64,000 nucleotides of DNA from Clostridium formicaceticum (GTDB lineage Bacteria > Bacillota > Clostridia > Peptostreptococcales > Natronincolaceae), in NCBI RefSeq assembly GCF_001854185.1, contig NZ_CP017603.1, forward strand, positions 3,224,001 to 3,288,000. Reading direction: 5' to 3'. The translations under genes and the position numbers were made by a program. A model generated the notes under the pieces. The model made no database searches and was not told the DNA's origin. It was given only the letters and a program-made list of their open reading frames with translations. Of this stretch, positions 8,273-18,171 are shown one piece after another (positions within the stretch are counted from its first letter, which is position 1; every line of letters begins with the position of its first letter).

Positions 8273-8581
8273 TATGTATCCCCCTTGTGCTAAAAATCTA
8301 CATAATTTTATAGAGTACTGCAGATAGAGAAATATTAATATCAAGCATTTTCTAACACCATTTATCGGTGTAATTTTTAGGTTGTTATGTTGGCAAAGCT
8401 ATAATGTCTTATCAATACATATAGCTGTATAAATAAAAATTGACGTATATTTTCTACATTTATTTTTTACATTCTTGTATTTTCTACATTTTTCAATAAA
8501 AACCTGCTTTTTTAAAAAATTTAATTGAGAATTAAAATGAAATAGTGTTCAAATTTGAAAGTACAGTCATTAAACTATAGA

Positions 8582-8638
8582 TTGACAAAATGGGTCTACG
8601 ATGGTAGACTATAAAATATTAGGTCTATATATATAGAC
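8582..8638 (+). promoter_or_regulatory. blaI-type promoter with twin BlaI/MecI-like operators
   Basis: Two identical-form dyads, GTCTA-N6-TAGAC, lie at 8594-8609 and 8623-8638, centre to centre 29 bp apart. A -35 TTGACA is at 8582-8587, and at 17-bp spacing the -10 TAGACT (8605-8610) falls inside the first dyad. This matches the autoregulated layout of BlaI/MecI repressors, which bind such palindromes as dimers and are released by proteolysis. Confidence 0.8.
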
Positions 8639-8653
8639 TAAAGGAGGTATATT

Positions 8654-9016
8654 ATGGATAAATTTAATCTTTGCGAAAGTGAATATCGTTTTGCAAGCAT
8701 TGTTTGGGAAAATGAGCCAGTTGGTTCTGGAGAACTTGTGAAGCTTTGTAATGATAAGCTTGGGTGGAAAAAATCTACAACCTATACTGTTTTGAAAAAA
8801 CTGTGTGATCGAGAAATATTAAAAAATGAAAACGCCACTGTCCGCGCTATTATAAAACAAGAGCAGGTACAGAAATTTGAAAGCCAGAAGTTTTTAGACA
8901 AAACCTTTAATGGTTCATTACCTCGATTTATCGCCAGCTTTATGAGTGATAAAAAGCTATCAAAAGCTGAGGCAGATGCACTTAAAAAGCTGATAGACAG
9001 CTATAAGGAGGAATAA
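8654..9016 (+). CDS. BlaI/MecI/CopY-family repressor
   Basis: A 120-residue winged-helix repressor. Residues ~1-75 form the DNA-binding domain with the family pattern LCESEYRFASIVWENEPV and KKSTTYTVLKKLCDREIL; the C-terminal helices (SKAEADALKKLID) serve dimerisation. Start ATG has AAGGAGG seven bases upstream. The stop is four bases before the M56 sensor gene, the usual blaI-blaR1 pairing in which the membrane metalloprotease triggers cleavage of the repressor. Twin dyads just upstream indicate autorepression. No beta-lactamase gene is nearby. Confidence 0.9.
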   Translation: MDKFNLCESEYRFASIVWENEPVGSGELVKLCNDKLGWKKSTTYTVLKKLCDREILKNENATVRAIIKQEQVQKFESQKFLDKTFNGSLPRFIASFMSDKKLSKAEADALKKLIDSYKEE

Positions 9017-9019
9017 ACT

Positions 9020-11371
9020 ATGGCCTTCTTCTTGCAAGAACTATTTTTAAGCGTAATGAATATGAGTATTACCGCCAGCTATGTTATTTTATTTGTTATG
9101 GTTGGAAGGCTGTTTCTTAAAAAGACGCCAAAGATTTTTTCTTATACTTTATGGGCAGTTGTGCTGTTCCGGCTGGTATCTCCCTTTTCTTTTTCCTCTG
9201 CCTTTAGCTTTTTAAAAGCAGGTACCTTAAGCTCTGGTAAAATGGAATATATTCCTTTTGATATTGGCATGATGGGACAGCCCCAAATAGATACTGGGAT
9301 AAGTGGAGCAAATGCTGTTATCAATCATTCTTTACCTGCTGCAACCCCATATGCCAGTACAAATCCTATGCAGATGATTCTATTTATTCTTTCTATTATA
9401 TGGATACTTGGTGTGTTGATACTAATGACCTATAGTTTTATATCCTATTTAATGTTAAAACGTAAAGTCTGTATGGCGGTGCTCCTGCAGGACAATATTT
9501 TTGAGTGTGAAAGTATTTCTACGCCTTTTGTACTTGGAATTGTAAACCCTAAAATTTATTTACCAAAGGGACTTTCAGAAATAGAAAAAAGTTATATTTT
9601 AAAACATGAGCAAATCCATATCAGGCGATTTGATTATTTGATAAAGCCTTGTGCATTTTTAGCACTTTGTGTTCACTGGTTTAATCCTTTTGTATGGCTT
9701 AGTTTTGTGCTTATGAGTCACGATATGGAAATGTCCTGTGATGAACGGGTCATCAAGGAACTTGGTACAGACATCAAAAAGGATTATAGTACCTCCATAT
9801 TATCTTTGGCAGTAAACAGAAAAATGGTAAATGGAAGCCCTCTTGCTTTTGGAGAAACAGGAGCAAAGGGGCGTATCAAAAACGTGCTAAACTATAAACG
9901 TCCTGCTTTTTGGGTAAGTATTGTGACAGTCATTGCAGTAGCAGCTATCGGTATCGGACTTGTTTCAAACCCCAATGCTTCTATTCATTATAAAAAAGAA
10001 AAAATTCATATGGCCGAAATTTGGGCAGAGGGGTTAAAAACACGAGATGGTAAATTGCGTTATGAAATCATGTCTGAGGACATGAAAGAAAAGTTTATTG
10101 TTGAGCAAAAAGCCGGTAGTGAAGAATGGTATTATAATATTGGCTATTCCAGTCCATGGGTTGTCAATTATGAGATTGAGGTAGAAGGGGATACTGCAAA
10201 CATCATCTATTATATGACTGATAGTGACGGAGAAATATATGAAAAAACTGAGATAATTACTTTTGGAAAAGAAAATAATCAGTTTGTAATAATTAACGCA
10301 AGGGAAAAATTTGCCCATTATGAAGTAGTGCGCTACTTTGCAGCAACAGCGAGGGGGGCTATGGAGACTTATACAGAGGCGCTTCTTGAAAGCGATTACC
10401 CTGTACTTCTTTCACTTGTTCATACAGAGAATTTTGACCCTATAGGGCAGGACATTTGGGATACGGTTAAAATCGACAGTGTAAAAGTTATTAACGAGGA
10501 TGTGCGTGAAAATAAGGCTTGCTATGGGTTAGAACTAGATATTAAGGATGGAGGAAGTTCTGCTTTTGAGGCAGGTGTTTTTCCCCGTTGGCTATGGCTT
10601 GTAAAAGGTGAAGGTGAGTCAGGTTGGTATGTAGAAGGCCTTATGACAAGTGGAGAACCAGATGCCAGTTGGTGGGGCTTTCAAAGTGAACAAATAGATG
10701 AAATAGATATGAAAGATTTAACAGAAAAATTAATCATAACAAGTGATCGTTATAACAATACAAAATATCCACTGATAGCGGAGCTTTCTCAAGAAGGTAT
10801 TTATTTATATGGGATAAATTCTACTGGAAGTGGTGTTGTACTTAAATATGGAGAGAATATTCAGGTTTTCGATTGGATATATACAACCACTAGGTTTATT
10901 TTACCTGTTTTAGAAAAATATGATGTAGATGATGATGGAAAAGATGAAATCATGTGTGTACTTAATGTGGGTTCCGGTACAGGATTGTCAGTTTATGAGT
11001 TGCATATTTTAAAGTTTGATAAAACAGCCGGCTATATAGATTATGCCTTTAGTGATTATATAGAGCAAATTAAAACAATGTTTTCTTTTACATATAATGA
11101 AAACGAAAACAGTATCTTATTAAAGACAAAAAATGATAGCTACACCTATGTTCTTCCAAAGGAATATCAAGAACTTACTTTTAAAGATATAACTTATGGA
11201 GATATTGTCTACTTTTATATTTCAGATGGTTTGGAAATAAACATTTTACCAGCTATGGTTGCTGAGGAAGTTGCAAGCCCGTTGTTTTTAGAAGATATTA
11301 TATTAAAAGGAGATATTCGATTTAAAGATGGGGAATTTCAAATTACTAGTTTACAAATAGTAGCAAATTGA
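9020..11371 (+). CDS. M56-family (BlaR1/MecR1-like) membrane sensor protease with atypical ectodomain
   Basis: A 783-residue protein. The first ~330 residues hold four to five membrane helices and the gluzincin core: HEQIH (His196, Glu197, His200) and a downstream MSHDMEMSCDERVI segment carrying the third ligand, as in BlaR1/MecR1 (Peptidase_M56). A helix at ~293-313 then leads outside. The penicillin-binding (class D-like) sensor of BlaR1 is absent; no SxxK/KTG set is seen. Instead there are an NTF2/DUF4829-like region (~335-560) and a C-terminal part with a calcium-loop-like DVDDDGKDE segment (~640). It should cleave or trigger loss of the BlaI-type repressor encoded four bases upstream, but in response to a signal other than beta-lactam. 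Confidence 0.8.
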   Translation: MAFFLQELFLSVMNMSITASYVILFVMVGRLFLKKTPKIFSYTLWAVVLFRLVSPFSFSSAFSFLKAGTLSSGKMEYIPFDIGMMGQPQIDTGISGANAVINHSLPAATPYASTNPMQMILFILSIIWILGVLILMTYSFISYLMLKRKVCMAVLLQDNIFECESISTPFVLGIVNPKIYLPKGLSEIEKSYILKHEQIHIRRFDYLIKPCAFLALCVHWFNPFVWLSFVLMSHDMEMSCDERVIKELGTDIKKDYSTSILSLAVNRKMVNGSPLAFGETGAKGRIKNVLNYKRPAFWVSIVTVIAVAAIGIGLVSNPNASIHYKKEKIHMAEIWAEGLKTRDGKLRYEIMSEDMKEKFIVEQKAGSEEWYYNIGYSSPWVVNYEIEVEGDTANIIYYMTDSDGEIYEKTEIITFGKENNQFVIINAREKFAHYEVVRYFAATARGAMETYTEALLESDYPVLLSLVHTENFDPIGQDIWDTVKIDSVKVINEDVRENKACYGLELDIKDGGSSAFEAGVFPRWLWLVKGEGESGWYVEGLMTSGEPDASWWGFQSEQIDEIDMKDLTEKLIITSDRYNNTKYPLIAELSQEGIYLYGINSTGSGVVLKYGENIQVFDWIYTTTRFILPVLEKYDVDDDGKDEIMCVLNVGSGTGLSVYELHILKFDKTAGYIDYAFSDYIEQIKTMFSFTYNENENSILLKTKNDSYTYVLPKEYQELTFKDITYGDIVYFYISDGLEINILPAMVAEEVASPLFLEDIILKGDIRFKDGEFQITSLQIVAN

Positions 11372-11413
11372 TACTTAAGAAGCGGAAATAATTCAATTGG
11401 ATATTTAGGGATT

Positions 11414-11445
11414 AAAGAGCAGATAACGAAATACTGCTCTTTTTC
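11414..11445 (+). terminator. Rho-independent terminator of the blaI-M56 pair
   Basis: AGAGCAG (11416-11422) pairs with CTGCTCT (11434-11440), extended by flanking A and T, and ends in a T run. Confidence 0.8.
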
Positions 11446-11638
11446 TATGGCATTGAGATGAAGTTATATATGAATTCTTAGACTTTTTTCAGGATAACAA
11501 GCTGTAAATTAAGAGAATGTTAGTGATAATAAAAAATATACCAACAAAAATGATACAAGCTATAAAATATGGGTATTATTATAAAAATTTAGGAACTCTA
11601 TCTTCTTGTAGATATTTACATTGTAAAGGAGAACATAT

Positions 11639-13099
11639 ATGAAAGAGGAAAAAGTTAGCAAAAAAGAGTTAGATGAAATAATAAGACAAGATCTAAATAA
11701 CTTTTTTGACTTTGAAGATATCAATGAAGTAATCAATTTTTTTCTTGAAAACATTGGAAAGCTTACGGGAGCCAGTCGAGTTCATGTATTTTTATTAAGA
11801 GAAAATACAAATATTATGGATAATACCCACGAATGGTGTGGACCAGAGGTGCAACCGCAAAAAGAAAAATTACAGAATATTCCAACTACTTCTCTTGCTT
11901 GGTGGGGAGAGAAAATGCAAAAAGAGAGGTATATACAGATAGAGGATGTAACAAAGCTTCCTGAAGAAGTCATTAAAGAAATAAAAAATCTAAATTTACC
12001 ACAGGATAAATCTATTTTAATATTTCCTATTTATATTGGAACAGAAATGGTAGGTTCCATTGGTACTAATAATGCAAGGGAAATTACAAAATGGCGCAAA
12101 GAAGATATTATGTTGTTGGATCTTGTTTCAAAAATTTTTGGCAATGTTATTAAGAGGAAGCGCGTGGAAGAGGCTTTGAGGACAAGTGAAGAAGCACTAA
12201 AAAACAAAAACAACGAATTAACCGCAGCCTTTAGTTTGTTGAAGCAGACACAAGCACAACTGATTCATAATGAGAAGTTAGCTGGCATAGGTCAGTTGGC
12301 GGCAGGAGTAGCCCATGAAATTAACAACCCTTTAGGATTTGTTTTAAGCAACTTCGATATGTTGAAAAAATATGTGCAGCAATTATCTAGAGTGGTTGAG
12401 GGGTATATGCGATTTAAGGAAGTGGTCATACAAAAAAATATTACTGACTTAAAGGAAGAACTTCATGAGATTGATCAGCTAGAGAAAAAAAATCATTTAA
12501 ATTTCATACTAGGGGACTTTGAAGATTTAATTAAAGAATCAAGAGAAGGCTTGAAACGGGTAGAGGAAATTGTAAAGGGATTAAGAATGTTTTCGCGGGT
12601 GGATCAAATTAATGAACTTGAAGAATATGATCTTAATTTAGGCATAAGAACTACTCTTTTAGTAGCTAGAAATGAAATAAAATATCATGCAATTGTAGAA
12701 GAAATACTGGAGGATATCCCCATTATTTTTGCAAATGGAGGGAAAGTCAATCAAGTGCTGTTAAATATCCTAGTTAATGCAGCACAGGCTATAAAAGCCA
12801 AATCAATGGAGGAACCTGGTGTTATTAAGATAAGAACCTATGAAGAAGGTATGAATGTAGTTTGTGAAATAGAAGATGACGGTATTGGCATAGAAAAGGA
12901 AAATCTTCATAAAATTTTTGATCCGTTTTTTACAACAAAACAATTAGGAGAAGGTACTGGTCTGGGCTTAAGCATAGCTTACGAGATCATTACTGCCCAT
13001 CATAATGGAGAGATATTAGTAGATAGTGAGGCTGGTGTTGGTGCTAAATTTACCATAAAAATTCCTAAGAACTACAAATATATGGCGCAAGGAGATTGA
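11639..13099 (+). CDS. GAF-domain sensor histidine kinase
   Basis: A 486-residue soluble kinase. Residues ~30-175 form a GAF domain with the blocks GASRVHVF, NTHEWCGPEV and LAWWGEKM, a GAF subtype frequent in deltaproteobacterial and clostridial sensors. A short coiled coil (~175-205) leads to the HisKA box [11 protein letters not shown] (His226), a long inter-helix segment, and a HATPase_c with [31 protein letters not shown]. This is the NtrB/ZraS-like HisKA type. Start ATG has AAAGGAGA ten bases upstream. The stop overlaps the leader of the receiver-HDOD gene, so they are co-translated. It shares its GAF and kinase cores with the kinase at 15462-17666. Confidence 0.88.
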   Translation: MKEEKVSKKELDEIIRQDLNNFFDFEDINEVINFFLENIGKLTGASRVHVFLLRENTNIMDNTHEWCGPEVQPQKEKLQNIPTTSLAWWGEKMQKERYIQIEDVTKLPEEVIKEIKNLNLPQDKSILIFPIYIGTEMVGSIGTNNAREITKWRKEDIMLLDLVSKIFGNVIKRKRVEEALRTSEEALKNKNNELTAAFSLLKQTQAQLIHNEKLAGIGQLAAGVAHEINNPLGFVLSNFDMLKKYVQQLSRVVEGYMRFKEVVIQKNITDLKEELHEIDQLEKKNHLNFILGDFEDLIKESREGLKRVEEIVKGLRMFSRVDQINELEEYDLNLGIRTTLLVARNEIKYHAIVEEILEDIPIIFANGGKVNQVLLNILVNAAQAIKAKSMEEPGVIKIRTYEEGMNVVCEIEDDGIGIEKENLHKIFDPFFTTKQLGEGTGLGLSIAYEIITAHHNGEILVDSEAGVGAKFTIKIPKNYKYMAQGD

Positions 13100-13104
13100 T
13101 ATTT

Positions 13105-14277
13105 ATGAGCAAAAAAATTTTATTTGTAGACGACGAAACGGCAATTTTAAAATCCCTAAAGCGTTTGTTTATGGATGCTGATTATGAGATTTTTTTAGCT
13201 GAAGGTGGAGAAGAAGCATTGCAGTTTTTATCAGCGGAAAATATAGATTTGCTATTTACAGATGTAAAAATGCCAGGAATGGATGGGTATAAGCTTTTGG
13301 AAAAGGTGAAAAAGAAATATCCTTTAATTATAAGGGTAATATTAAGTGGTTATACAGAAGGAAAAGAAATCGTAGAGGCTATACAAAAAAACCTAGCCAG
13401 AACTTATATTTTAAAACCCTGGAATAACGAAGAACTATTAAAATTCATAGAAGATACGTTTGAGATTCAGAAATTATTAAAGAACAAAAATAACATGAAC
13501 AAGTTTAATAATATCCCAACATTAATAGGTTCCTATAATCGCATTAAAACGCTGATCGAGGAAAAAAGTGATATGGAAGAAATAGCAAAAACCATCGAAG
13601 AAGACCAAGCAATAGCAGCAAAAGTATTACATATTGCAAACTCTGCTTTTTATGGTGTGAAAACTGCATCTATTAAGCAGGCAATTACTTATTTAGGATC
13701 AGATAATGTAGAGAAAATCGTGTTATCCACAAGCATATTTAATCAACTAAAAGATAATGACAAAATTACTAGCGTAAAGAAACCTTTATGGAATCATGCA
13801 AGTTTAACGAATAAAGTATTGACTTTTTTCTATGAAAACCTTTTGAACCAAAAAATACCAAAATGGTGTGAAACAGCAGGTTTATTACATGATATAGGAA
13901 AGGTAATCATACTTACTCAGTTTCCCAAGGAATACGAAACAATGTTGAATAACGTGAATTATCATGGAAACGGTAAAGAAGATTTAGAAGTAGAAAAAAG
14001 CATAATAGGGAATTCTCATGAGGAGATTGGCGGTTATGCTTTATATTGGTGGGGATTACCTTACGCTATGGTGGAGGCAGCATTATTTCATCATCATCCA
14101 TTAGACGAAAAAGTGTTAAATAAAAATCTAGTATCTATGGTACACCTTGCAAACTACTATGCTTGGACGATGGTAGATGGTGTAGCAACTTGTCACTTGG
14201 ACATGGAGATTTTTGACTTTTTGGGCATAACAAAGACTCAGTGTGATGGACTCATAAAGAAACTGAAGATAAAATGA
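13105..14277 (+). CDS. Response regulator with HDOD output domain
   Basis: A 390-residue protein. Residues 1-120 are a receiver (VDDE acidic pair, phospho-Asp53 in FTDVKMPGMDG, Lys in LKPW). Residues ~135-335 are an HDOD domain, a degenerate HD-type fold; LLHDIGKV and HHHP are retained from the HD ancestry. HDOD receivers regulate taxis, gene expression or second-messenger signalling through protein contacts. The LKPWN motif after the receiver is typical for RpfG-like proteins. The start at 13105 is preferred over TTG 13096 because AAGGAG (13089-13094) lies at proper distance. It probably receives phosphate from the kinase just upstream. Confidence 0.85.
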   Translation: MSKKILFVDDETAILKSLKRLFMDADYEIFLAEGGEEALQFLSAENIDLLFTDVKMPGMDGYKLLEKVKKKYPLIIRVILSGYTEGKEIVEAIQKNLARTYILKPWNNEELLKFIEDTFEIQKLLKNKNNMNKFNNIPTLIGSYNRIKTLIEEKSDMEEIAKTIEEDQAIAAKVLHIANSAFYGVKTASIKQAITYLGSDNVEKIVLSTSIFNQLKDNDKITSVKKPLWNHASLTNKVLTFFYENLLNQKIPKWCETAGLLHDIGKVIILTQFPKEYETMLNNVNYHGNGKEDLEVEKSIIGNSHEEIGGYALYWWGLPYAMVEAALFHHHPLDEKVLNKNLVSMVHLANYYAWTMVDGVATCHLDMEIFDFLGITKTQCDGLIKKLKIK

Positions 14278-14359
14278 GACTTAATTCAGCGGAAGTCTTA
14301 GCAATATACCGAAGGATAAATATTAAGAAGGAGGAATAGCTGCATAAGGATTTGTAGCT

Positions 14360-15427
14360 ATGGAGGATATGGATAATAAAAACACTGTTTTATTTGTAGA
14401 TGATGAAATAGGAGTATTAAATGCTTTAGAAAGGGCTTTGTTTGGAGAAGCTTATCGATGTGTTTTTGCTTCTAGTGGTATGGAGGCACTAAAAATTATG
14501 GAGGAAGAAGCGATAAGTGTCATTGTAACAGATATGAGAATGCCAGGAATGGATGGTCTAAAACTATTAAGAGCTGTTAAGGAAAAATATCCTGACGTAG
14601 TGAAAATCGTGCTTTCAGGTTATGCACAGATATCTCAAGTGTTATCTACCATAAATCAAATAGATATATTTAAATTTATCTTAAAACCATGGGACACAGA
14701 GGCAGAGTTACAGCCTATTCTCCAAAAAGCTGTAGAATATTATAACCTACAGCAAGAGAGTAAAAAGGCAAAAGATACCCTAGAAAAGAGAAATGCCCTG
14801 TATCAAGGAAGTTTAAAAAAAGTTGAAGAGAGATTAAAGCAGCATAAAGTGGATTTTAATAACAGCAGGAGATTATGTAATGTTGTTATGAAGGACATCA
14901 AAGAAATAATCAAAGAGCATGGAGCTGAAGAAGATGGGGCACTGGAAGAAATAATAAAAAAAATAGATGAGATGCAAACTTTATACGATAGTTATTTAGA
15001 AGCATTGCCTTTAGAATATGATGTATTTCCTGTGAAAAGATTGATAGAGGGTTTGACCAGTCAAATGCAAGAGAATGACTTAGCGTATATGGCTGATATA
15101 AAGGAAGATAGGGATAAATTTCATAATGTAAAATGTTACGGAAATTTTAAGCTAGTACACAGGATAATAAGTTATGTTATTAGTTATACAAAAAAACCAC
15201 AATTCATTAAAAAACCTAAAATCCTCACGACTATTCAGGATGGCCATTTGTGTTTTGTAATTTCTATAGCTTTAATAGAGGGGGAGGATACTGCATATAA
15301 AAAGCATGGATTTTATAGGGATATGAATATGTTACAGGAGGTATGTAAAGCAACCAATCTGGTGATGTGTATCGCTGAAGAACAGCAACAGATTGTTGTG
15401 AAAATACAAATACCCATACAATCTTAA
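14360..15427 (+). CDS. Response regulator with unassigned C-terminal domain
   Basis: A 355-residue protein. Residues 1-125 are a receiver (VDDE, phospho-Asp58 in VTDMRMPGMDG, LKPWD), very like that of the preceding HDOD protein. Residues ~135-165 are charged and probably coiled coil. The last ~190 residues have no DNA-binding, GGDEF, EAL or HD motif. The order of hydrophobic blocks (helix pair, then a beta-rich part ending in QQIVVKIQIPIQ) recalls a degenerate histidine-kinase core without H, N and G boxes, so it may act as a phospho-relay adaptor; this is an inference. SD placement is poor: AAGGAGG at 14329 is too far from the ATG, so the start may be imprecise. Confidence 0.7.
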   Translation: MEDMDNKNTVLFVDDEIGVLNALERALFGEAYRCVFASSGMEALKIMEEEAISVIVTDMRMPGMDGLKLLRAVKEKYPDVVKIVLSGYAQISQVLSTINQIDIFKFILKPWDTEAELQPILQKAVEYYNLQQESKKAKDTLEKRNALYQGSLKKVEERLKQHKVDFNNSRRLCNVVMKDIKEIIKEHGAEEDGALEEIIKKIDEMQTLYDSYLEALPLEYDVFPVKRLIEGLTSQMQENDLAYMADIKEDRDKFHNVKCYGNFKLVHRIISYVISYTKKPQFIKKPKILTTIQDGHLCFVISIALIEGEDTAYKKHGFYRDMNMLQEVCKATNLVMCIAEEQQQIVVKIQIPIQS

Positions 15428-15461
15428 TGATGATGATCTTAACAGAGGGGGAACTGCATAG

Positions 15462-17666
15462 ATGAACAGCCAGGGGAATGCTAAGGAAGTGTGTAAGCTA
15501 TATAAATTAAATGAAAATAACAAATTATACTCTGTACTTCAAAATATGCCGACACCTGTTATATTATTGAATGATAATTTTGCAATACAGCTTATTAATG
15601 AGGCTGCACGGGGGCTTTTAGGTGGAAACTACATCTGCGGCCCAAGTTGTGGAGCGAATGCCTGCAGAGATGAAATAATCACATGGGTAAAGGAGGAAAT
15701 TGGGCTTCTACATGAAAATTACAAGGAACATGAATTTAAAAAAACTATAAATACACCTAAAGGAAGAAGAAATTTACAGTTTAATATTAGGGAGATTGCA
15801 GAAAAAAGTAATGGCAAGAAGGAATATATCATCACCATGAATGATCATACAGATAAGGATATTGCAGAGATTCTTATCAATCGTAGTTATAGTATTACCA
15901 AAACAATCTCACAAATATCTGCGCGGTTTGTAGGGATTTTTGATTTGGATGAGGAAATCAGTCATTCATTAAAAGATATAGGGGAAACTACAGGAGCTAG
16001 CCGAGTACATATGTTTATGTTTTCTGATGACTTTAAAATCATAGATAATACCCATGAATGGTGTGATCAGGATGTTGGACCCCAAATAAATCGCTTGAAA
16101 AATATACCTACTTCTATGTTACCTTGGTGGACTAGGAAAATAAGAAAAGGACAATTAATTTTTGCAAAAGATCTTAAAGACCTACCTGCAGAGGCACAGG
16201 CTGAAAAAGATATCTTAGAAAGTCAACAGGTAAAGTCTTTTGTGTTTATACCTTTTAAAATTGATAGTAACATCGTTGGGTTTTTAGGAATTGTTTATAT
16301 AAATGATAAAAAAGTATGGAATAATTATGATGTAGTATTATTAAAACTCATAACAGAAATATTCAGTAAAGTCTTTGAGCGACAAGAAATAGAAAATAAA
16401 TTTAAAAGAAGCGAAGAAAAGTACAGAAAGTTGGTAGAATCTTCTCCTGATGCAATTGTCATTCATGAAAATGGAATAATAACCTATGCAAATAAGCAGA
16501 CGGCAGAACTATTTGCGGCAGATAGCGTGGATGCGTTAGTAGGAAGAGAAATAATGACTTTAGTTGCTCCTGATTATAGAAAAGTTGTTACGAAACGAAT
16601 TGAAGAAAGAAAGGAAGGCAGTGAAATTCAAGGATTAATAGAAGAACAAGCTGTTACGTTGGACGGAAGGATTATAGATATTGAGGTAAAGGAAACCCTC
16701 ATAAAAAGTCAATCAACGTTAGCGCATCAAACCGTTATACGGGATATAACTGAAAGAAAAAGAATAGAAGAAGAGCTAAAAATAAAAAATAAAGAACTGA
16801 AAGATACGATTAAAAAATTAGAAAAAACACAGTTGCAATTGATACAACGGGAAAAAATAGCAGCAATTGGCCAGCTTGCAGCAGGTGTTGCTCATGAGAT
16901 TAATAATCCATTAGGGTTTGTCATGAGCAACTTTGAAACCCTTAAAAAATATAGATTAAAATTGCAAGAAATCATGATGGCATATAGAGATCTTAAGAAG
17001 ATTTGTACAGAGAAAAGGAGAGAATGTATAGAGGGTCAAATAGAATCCGTAAATATTTTGGAGAAAAAGTATAAGGTAGCCTTTATGGATGAAGATATGG
17101 AGGAACTGCTAAAGGAATCTACTGATGGGCTAGACCGAATTAGTAGAATTGTTAAAGGATTAAGGATATTTTCCAGAGTAGATGCCTGTGATGAATTTGA
17201 GGAATATGATCTTAATAGGGCCATAGAGAATACATTATTGATTGTAGCAAATGAAATCAAATACAATGCAAATATCGAGACTTATCTAGGAGACATTCCC
17301 AGTCTTTATGGGATTGCAGGACAAATAAACCAAGTATTACTAAATCTTATTGTCAATGCAAGTCAGGCAATAAAAGCTAAAAACAGAGAGGAGTTAGGTC
17401 TTATTACAATTAAGACCTATCAAGAAAATGACTATGTGTGTTGTGAAATAGCTGATACAGGTGAAGGTATTCCTAAAGAAAACTTAGATAAAATCTTTAA
17501 TCCATTTTTTACAACGAAGCCTGCGGGAGAAGGAACAGGCCTAGGGCTTAGTATATCCTATGATATTATTAAGAATAAGCATCATGGTGATTTAGAGGCT
17601 GAAAGTAAAGTGGGGGTGGGAACAAAATTTGTTTTGAGACTCCCAATTTTTAGAAAAAATTCATGA
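15462..17666 (+). CDS. PAS-GAF-PAS sensor histidine kinase
   Basis: A 734-residue soluble kinase. Residues ~20-130 are a PAS-like domain carrying a Cys-rich insert ([10 protein letters not shown]) that may bind a metal or cofactor. Residues ~145-310 are a GAF of the same subtype as the kinase at 11639 ([21 protein letters not shown]). Residues ~325-440 are a second PAS, followed by a coiled coil and His[13 protein letters not shown] (His478), then HATPase_c with [16 protein letters not shown] and [24 protein letters not shown] precedes the ATG. It ends the four-gene signalling island and probably shares receivers with the first kinase. Confidence 0.88.
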   Translation: MNSQGNAKEVCKLYKLNENNKLYSVLQNMPTPVILLNDNFAIQLINEAARGLLGGNYICGPSCGANACRDEIITWVKEEIGLLHENYKEHEFKKTINTPKGRRNLQFNIREIAEKSNGKKEYIITMNDHTDKDIAEILINRSYSITKTISQISARFVGIFDLDEEISHSLKDIGETTGASRVHMFMFSDDFKIIDNTHEWCDQDVGPQINRLKNIPTSMLPWWTRKIRKGQLIFAKDLKDLPAEAQAEKDILESQQVKSFVFIPFKIDSNIVGFLGIVYINDKKVWNNYDVVLLKLITEIFSKVFERQEIENKFKRSEEKYRKLVESSPDAIVIHENGIITYANKQTAELFAADSVDALVGREIMTLVAPDYRKVVTKRIEERKEGSEIQGLIEEQAVTLDGRIIDIEVKETLIKSQSTLAHQTVIRDITERKRIEEELKIKNKELKDTIKKLEKTQLQLIQREKIAAIGQLAAGVAHEINNPLGFVMSNFETLKKYRLKLQEIMMAYRDLKKICTEKRRECIEGQIESVNILEKKYKVAFMDEDMEELLKESTDGLDRISRIVKGLRIFSRVDACDEFEEYDLNRAIENTLLIVANEIKYNANIETYLGDIPSLYGIAGQINQVLLNLIVNASQAIKAKNREELGLITIKTYQENDYVCCEIADTGEGIPKENLDKIFNPFFTTKPAGEGTGLGLSISYDIIKNKHHGDLEAESKVGVGTKFVLRLPIFRKNS

Positions 17667-17780
17667 TTTTTAACACAAATTGTCAAGAAGTCTCACCATT
17701 TATAGGCGTGGGAGACTCCTTGGTAATTTTGATATTAAATGGATTATAAGTAAAAAAAGGAAGAAAAGCATTTAAGGATA

Positions 17781-17811
17781 AAAGAGTAGATCAAAATACT
17801 GCTCTTTTTTT
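17781..17811 (+). terminator. Rho-independent terminator of the signalling island
   Basis: AAAGAGTAG (17781-17789) pairs with CTGCTCTTT (17799-17807) through one G-U wobble and is followed by T residues. A second, T-less hairpin (AGTCTCAC with GTGGGAGACT, about 17690-17716) precedes it. Confidence 0.7.
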
Positions 17812-18103
17812 ATTGCTACTATATACATTTTGAATACATTTTGATATCGTTAAAGTAACTATAAAAATATTATGTAAATATAAAGAGGAAAGAGAGGAAA
17901 AACGAAAATCGAAGGATGCTTTTGTTGTTATAAAAAAAGAATAGAAAATAAAGCGTGAACAACAAGAAAAGGCAGTGAAACAAGAATATACATGCCAAAC
18001 AAAACGTCCCCTTGGCTCTAGGCTCTTTGGCTCTAAAATACACCTAAAAGTACAAAAAATGTCTCGATTGTGCATGGACAATGCAAAGAGTTTTATATAT
18101 AAT
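17812..18103. other. Intergenic stretch without a recognised gene
   Basis: These 292 bases are A-rich (many GAAA and AAAAGA runs). Both strands lack a credible coding frame; the open minus-strand frame here has no recognisable domain and no SD. I see no terminator or repeat beyond those listed separately. Confidence 0.4.
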
Positions 18104-18122
18104 GAATATGATTATTGTTATC
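18104..18122 (+). promoter_or_regulatory. Fur-like box upstream of the nickel transporter
   Basis: GAATATGATTATTGTTATC matches the 19-bp Fur consensus at 14 of 19 positions. It is weaker than the box at 3179. Binding by Fur or another member of that family (Zur, PerR) is plausible for a metal-uptake operon. Confidence 0.4.
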
Positions 18123-18131
18123 ATTTAGAAT

Positions 18132-18161
18132 TTAACCTATTAGACTAGTATAATAGGTTAA
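18132..18161 (+). promoter_or_regulatory. 30-bp perfect dyad overlapping a TATAAT
   Basis: TTAACCTATTA (18132-18142) and TAATAGGTTAA (18151-18161) are exact inverted repeats with an 8-base centre. TATAAT at 18149-18154 overlaps the right arm, so the dyad could be an operator over a promoter for nikA. No clear -35 is present. It does not match the E. coli NikR half-site GTATGA. Confidence 0.4.
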
Positions 18162-18171
18162 GTAAATTATC

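Noticed and set aside
17791-18081. 96-codon minus-strand frame in the gap before nikA
   Set aside because: Starts without SD, ends in the terminator and has no domain; A-rich non-coding DNA explains it.
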